This document shows, in pieces, positions 60,441 to 64,000 of a DNA stretch of 64,000 nucleotides. Made by a program: the position numbers and the translations under genes. How positions within the stretch are numbered: the first letter of the stretch is position 1; each line of letters starts with the position of its first letter. Source of the DNA: Pontibacter russatus (GTDB taxonomy: Bacteria > Bacteroidota > Bacteroidia > Cytophagales > Hymenobacteraceae); the NCBI RefSeq assembly GCF_009931655.1, contig NZ_CP047984.1, positions 744,001 to 808,000 on the forward strand. The letters are read 5' to 3'. The notes below the pieces were generated by a model, which had not been told where the DNA came from, made no database searches, and worked only from the letters and a program-made list of their open reading frames with translations.

Positions 60441-62108
60441 TCAGCTCCGCATCTGGTAGTTGTACATCATCTCGTAGTACTGGTGCGCCATGCGGTCTGA
60501 GTCGAACTGCGGCACCACGTTGCGCATGCTCTGCTTCACAATGCGAAGCCAGCGGTCGCGGTCGCGGTAATAGGTCGGCACCACCTGCTGCTCCAGTATC
60601 TTCATCATGTTCTCGTAGTCCTCCTCGTCCTGCATGTCGTCGGGCAGCGAGGTGTCTACAATCGGCAGCACGTAGCTGTTCTCGCCGTGGCGGGAGAACT
60701 CCGGCAGCCAGCCGTCCTGCACCGAGAAGTTGACGGCCCCGTTCATGGCGGCCGTCATGCCGCTGGTACCGGAAGCCTCGCGCGGGCGGCGCGGCGTATT
60801 CAGCCATATATCGGCGCCCTGCTTCAGCTTCCGCGAAAGCGCCAGTTCGTAACCCGTCAGCACGGCCACGTTGTCAAGCTTCTGCGACAGATACACCAGC
60901 TTGTTGAAGGTGTGGATGGCGTTGTGGTCGAAGGGGTAAGGCTTTCCGGCCCATATCACCTGCACCGGCATGTCCTTGTTGTTGATGAGATTCACGAAGC
61001 GCTCCATGTCGCGCACCAGCAGGTCGGCGCGCTTGTAGGCGGCAAACCGCCTGGCCCACACGATCGTCAGCACATCCGGCTTGAAGAGCTTGCCCGCCTG
61101 GTTGGCCACCACGTAGAAAAGCTTCCGCTTCATCTCTGCCTTGCGGTGCTGCAGGGCCCTGTCCTTGTTGTGCTCCTGCGCCTCCCACAGTTGCTTGTCC
61201 ATCCAGAAAGGCACGTTCTGCGCGTTGGTGATGGATTTTATCTCGCAGACGCCGTCGTTGTCGTACCACATCTCGCGCGACACCTCGCCGTGCAGCTGCG
61301 ACACGCCGTTGGCCACCTTCGAGAGGCGCAGCGCCACCAGCGTGTGGTTGAACATCTGGCCGGTGGTGCTTGTCAATTCCCGCACCTCGTCCAGACCCAG
61401 TCCGTTGAAAAAGCTCATGTCGTGCAGCAGTTGGATGTCGTGCTCCTCGTTGCCCGCTTTTTCGGGGGTGTGGGTGGTGAACACCATGCGGCGGCGCACC
61501 TCCTCCTTCTTGCCATACTCCTGGTACAGGTGGAAGGCCAGCGGAAGGGCGTGCCCCTCGTTCATATGGTATGTCTCCGCGCCGCCCAGCGCTTCTATCA
61601 CTTTGGCGCCGCCAATGCCCAGCACAATGCTCTGCGCGATGCGGGCGTTGGGCTCCGGGTCGTAGAGGCGGTTGGTGATGGTGCGCGCCAGGTGGTCGTT
61701 CTCCGGCACGTCGGTGGTCAGGAAGTAGATGGGGGCCGTGCCGAACACCTCCGGCTTCAGCACCATCGCCTTCACTAGCACCGGGTGGTTGTTCACCACC
61801 ACGCGCACCGTAATGCCGCTGTCCTCCAGAAAACTGTAGAACTTCTGCGTGAAGTGCGGGCGCATGCTCTGGTCCTCGTTCCGCTCCTGGTCGTAGTAGC
61901 CGTATTTCCAGAGCATGCCCACTCCCACCAGGTTCTGGCGCAGGTCATAGGCGCTGCGCATGTGCGATCCCGCCAGGAAGCCGAGGCCCCCCGAGTATAT
62001 CTTGAGCGACTGGTGAATGGCAAACTCCATGCAGAAGTAAGCGGCACGGCGGGTATATTTTTCGTTGACTTCGTACGGGTGATACCACCTGTTATATGCT
62101 GATGCCAT
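60441..62108 (-). CDS. glgP: Short alpha-glucan phosphorylase-family protein (GT35) with Thr at the PLP-Lys position
   Basis: 555 residues, the short glycogen/alpha-glucan phosphorylase type (canonical full-length enzymes are about 800). It has the AAYFCMEFAIHQSLKIYSGGLGFLAGSH start, HMNEGHALPLAF, THTPEKAGN and the C-terminal motif EASGTSGMTAAMNG. The motif usually reads EASGTSGMK, with Lys binding PLP; here it is Thr452 (codon ACG, 60753-60755, one base from AAG). Without that Lys, phosphorolysis would not be expected unless this subfamily differs. The N-terminus is short but intact; no frameshift seen. Neighbours do not give a pathway. Confidence 0.85.
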   Translation of the reverse strand: MASAYNRWYHPYEVNEKYTRRAAYFCMEFAIHQSLKIYSGGLGFLAGSHMRSAYDLRQNLVGVGMLWKYGYYDQERNEDQSMRPHFTQKFYSFLEDSGITVRVVVNNHPVLVKAMVLKPEVFGTAPIYFLTTDVPENDHLARTITNRLYDPEPNARIAQSIVLGIGGAKVIEALGGAETYHMNEGHALPLAFHLYQEYGKKEEVRRRMVFTTHTPEKAGNEEHDIQLLHDMSFFNGLGLDEVRELTSTTGQMFNHTLVALRLSKVANGVSQLHGEVSREMWYDNDGVCEIKSITNAQNVPFWMDKQLWEAQEHNKDRALQHRKAEMKRKLFYVVANQAGKLFKPDVLTIVWARRFAAYKRADLLVRDMERFVNLINNKDMPVQVIWAGKPYPFDHNAIHTFNKLVYLSQKLDNVAVLTGYELALSRKLKQGADIWLNTPRRPREASGTSGMTAAMNGAVNFSVQDGWLPEFSRHGENSYVLPIVDTSLPDDMQDEEDYENMMKILEQQVVPTYYRDRDRWLRIVKQSMRNVVPQFDSDRMAHQYYEMMYNYQMRS

Positions 62109-62384
62109 AAACTATCCTATTCTTTTAAGGTCCATAAAATAAGAGGCTTATACAGACACAGGGGTGCTGAGCTTTTGCTCTGGACACAGCCCGTACGTAT
62201 AAGCACGCTTCCAATTCCGTATAAACCTACGCAATTGCCAAGTATAAGCCTACGATTCTTTTGGATGAATAGGTTGTGTTCCATCTGATAATCTACAGTA
62301 ACAGCAACCAACGGCTGCATAAAATGCACCGACAGGCTGTAGCGGCATGATTTCAAGGATTTCGGAAAAAGAATAAAAAATTTT

Positions 62385-62404
62385 GGTTCTTTATTTTGAG
62401 AACC
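62385..62404 (+). promoter_or_regulatory. Operator candidate over the GbsR -33 element
   Basis: Inverted repeat GGTTCT (62385-62390) and AGAACC (62399-62404), 8 nt apart, which spans the -33. AGAACTAAT follows at 62408 and recurs at 62960. Confidence 0.5.
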
Positions 62405-62427
62405 AGAAGAACTAATCCTTACCTTTG
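62394..62427 (+). promoter_or_regulatory. Promoter for the GbsR/MarR gene
   Basis: TTTTG (62394-62398), 21 nt, TACCTTTG (62420-62427): textbook match to the Bacteroidota consensus. 39 nt from the -7 box to the ATG. Confidence 0.75.
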
Positions 62428-62465
62428 CAGCGTTCTTCCTACACGGGAACAAAAGTACGCTGAAC

Positions 62466-62927
62466 ATGACCTTAAATAAAAAGAAAAAAGAGCTCATTGA
62501 GAAGATAGGCATCATGCAGGAGAAAACGGGCATGCAGCCAGCCGCCAGCCGCATCGTTGGCCTGCTGTATGTTGCCGATAACCCGGAGCTTACGTTCGAT
62601 GAGATACGGGAAACGCTGTGTATCAGCAAAAGCGCCACCAGCAACGCCCTGAACCTGCTGCAGCAACTCAACCGCCTCGACTACATCACTTACAACGGCG
62701 ACCGGCGGCGCTATTTTCGCCTGAAGCTGGACAGATGGCGGGAGTTGGTTACAAAAGAGATAGACGGCATCACTAATTTTTCGGAGATACTGCAGGAAGT
62801 GGTGGCTGAGCGCACGCCGGACACCCCGGAATACAACCAGAACATACTGGAGGTGGCTGATTTCCTCAAATACCTGCACGGTGAGCTGCCGAAGCTGTTG
62901 CAGCAGTGGGAAGAAAAGCGGAAGTAA
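62466..62927 (+). CDS. GbsR/MarR-family transcriptional regulator
   Basis: 153 residues. Winged HTH: LTFDEIRETLCISKSATSNALNLLQQLNRLDYITYNGDRRRYFRL, flanked by dimerisation helices. GbsR-type regulators often control transport and efflux in Bacteroidota, and here a TolC-type gene follows after 83 bp on the same strand. Its own promoter carries an inverted repeat likely bound by it. Ligand unknown; toxic lipids or drugs are common for the family. Confidence 0.88.
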   Translation: MTLNKKKKELIEKIGIMQEKTGMQPAASRIVGLLYVADNPELTFDEIRETLCISKSATSNALNLLQQLNRLDYITYNGDRRRYFRLKLDRWRELVTKEIDGITNFSEILQEVVAERTPDTPEYNQNILEVADFLKYLHGELPKLLQQWEEKRK

Positions 62928-63010
62928 ATTTTTTTTACCCGCTTTTGTTCTCTTATTCCAGAACTAATTGAACTAAAAGAATTTAACAACATCCTATATA
63001 TAAAACAACT

Positions 63011-64000
63011 GTGATCAAGAAAAAAATACTTGTCGGCCTGATGCTGCTGTTCCTGAGCCCTGCCTTTGCGCAGCAGGAGCAGCCCGCCGGACAGATAAAA
63101 CAAATGACGCTGCAGGAAAGCATCCGGTACGCGCTGGACAACAACCAGGAGGTAAAGAAGGCCGCCTATGACGAGCAGATAGCAAAGGAGCAGATCAGGG
63201 AGACGAAGAGCGTTGGCCTGCCCCAGGTGAGCGCCAGCGGCGGACTCGATTACTTCCCGGCGCTGCCCACCCAGATTCTCCCCGGCGAGCTGGCTGGCCA
63301 GCCCGGGCAGGATATACCGGTGCAGTTCGGCAAAGACTATAACGCCAAAGCCAACCTGCAGGTGAACCAGCTGCTTTTTAACAAATCCTATTTCGTGGGT
63401 CTGGAGGCTGCCAAAACCGCCAAGGACCTGTACCGCCTCCGCTCGCAGATGGTGCAGGAAGACCTTATATATAACATCGGCACCTCCTACCTGATGGCGC
63501 TGCAGACAAAGGAGCAGTTCAACACCATCGACGCGAACCTGGAGCGCCTGACGCAGCTGGAGAAAATCATGCAGCTGCAGTACGAGAACGACCTGGTGAA
63601 GAAGGTGGATGTGAACCGCATCCGAGTGAGCCGCGTGAACCTCGATAACCAAAAGCAAAGCCTGAGCACGATGTTCGAGCAGCAGAAAAACATGCTGAAG
63701 TTCTTCATGGGCATGCCGCTGGAGCAGGATATCGACCTGCAGGACGCCACCATCTTGCTGGAGAAAGTGGACCCCGCTGCGCTGGACGTGAACGCCGCTG
63801 CCACCGGCAAAACGCAGTTCCAGTTGCTGAGCACGCAGAAGCGACTGACCAGCCTGCAGGAGAAAAACATCAAGTCAGGCTATTACCCCACCCTGTCGGC
63901 TTACGGCCAGTACGGCTACCAGACGCAGCGAAACGAGTTGTTCGACAGCAACATTCCGTGGTTTAAGAGCTCGGTGGTAGGCCTCCAGGTCAACATCCCG
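63011..64000 (+). CDS. TolC-family outer-membrane efflux protein (partial, 3' end outside window)
   Basis: First 330 residues, from GTG 63011, the only start preceding the signal peptide (KKKILVGLMLLFLSPAFAQQ). Long amphipathic coiled-coil helices and the repeated TolC pattern (LTQLEKIMQLQYENDLVKKVDVNRIRVSRVNLDNQKQ) identify the outer-membrane channel of tripartite export pumps. The rest, and probably the MFP and inner-membrane pump genes, lie beyond base 64000. Controlled, by position, by the GbsR/MarR regulator upstream; an AGAACTAAT word at 62960 lies before it. Confidence 0.88.
   Translation, partial: MIKKKILVGLMLLFLSPAFAQQEQPAGQIKQMTLQESIRYALDNNQEVKKAAYDEQIAKEQIRETKSVGLPQVSASGGLDYFPALPTQILPGELAGQPGQDIPVQFGKDYNAKANLQVNQLLFNKSYFVGLEAAKTAKDLYRLRSQMVQEDLIYNIGTSYLMALQTKEQFNTIDANLERLTQLEKIMQLQYENDLVKKVDVNRIRVSRVNLDNQKQSLSTMFEQQKNMLKFFMGMPLEQDIDLQDATILLEKVDPAALDVNAAATGKTQFQLLSTQKRLTSLQEKNIKSGYYPTLSAYGQYGYQTQRNELFDSNIPWFKSSVVGLQVNIP

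Larger units (their letters stand above)
62109..62465. other. Divergent control region (glucan phosphorylase / GbsR), no gene seen
   Basis: 357 bp. Holds the GbsR promoter and operator candidates at 62385-62427. Nothing recognised for the leftward gene. Confidence 0.6.

Overview
The window is a contiguous piece of a Bacteroidota chromosome. It is most likely from a Pontibacter/Hymenobacteraceae-type Cytophagales bacterium (inference). Supporting signs are gld gliding ABC-transporter genes, a SusC/SusD pair, lipoproteins throughout, Bacteroidota-type promoters (TTTG, about 20 nt, then TAnnTTTG; TACCTTTG recurs four times), and little reliance on Shine-Dalgarno sites. Coding DNA is GC-rich with AT-rich spacers, and the word TATATA is strikingly frequent in spacers, terminators and even genes. 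No tRNA, rRNA, CRISPR array, IS element or prophage was seen. The only structured RNA recognised is RNase P RNA.

Layout. 1-2749: gldA-gldF-gldG (minus strand; gldG runs off the edge). 3080-5442: an SDR enzyme, divergent from an MlaE/MlaF lipid transporter pair. 5528-9273: nucleoside transporter, bifunctional nuclease and electron-transfer flavoprotein genes. 9341-13311: small housekeeping and hypothetical genes, ending in rnpB. 13459-26614: a long minus-strand sugar-acid locus containing uxuB, uxuA, uxaC, an ExuT-type transporter, two Gfo/Idh/MocA oxidoreductases, a c-type cytochrome sugar dehydrogenase-like lipoprotein, a two-domain DUF1080 (3-keto-glycoside hydrolase type) lipoprotein and a LacI regulator. 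26965-32045: MsrB-like protein, DUF4268, DUF7009, M48 protease, old yellow enzyme and a coiled-coil lipoprotein. 32250-34303: an arsenic cluster (arsR, arsM, arsC-like). 34435-43027: a polysaccharide utilisation locus (GH29, SusD, SusC, divergent LacI). 43110-49695: a metal P-type ATPase, then a DUF2391/TIGR02588/cyanophycinase operon and hypotheticals. 49850-52771: a polyferredoxin plus flavoprotein pair. 53626-62108: GH16, VOC protein, ferredoxin reductase, GH43, ROK protein, Xaa-His dipeptidase and a short glucan phosphorylase. 62466-64000: a GbsR/MarR regulator and the start of a TolC outer-membrane efflux gene.

How it fits together. Most of the window serves carbohydrate capture and breakdown: SusCD import, GH29/GH16/GH43 hydrolases, a possible oxidation-based glycoside cleavage route (dehydrogenase, DUF1080 lyase/hydrolase, cytochrome) and the isomerase pathway for hexuronates. 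A 16-bp operator-like word is identical upstream of the uxu operon and the DUF1080 gene, and a close variant sits on the GH43 promoter, so these may form one LacI regulon. The most unusual items are the following. An AT-rich inverted repeat fills the P12 arm of RNase P RNA and shares 22 identical bases with a repeat between gldA and gldF. The glucan phosphorylase has Thr where the family's PLP lysine is expected. The ROK protein has Asn at the catalytic Asp position. Several terminators have stems extended by TATATA.
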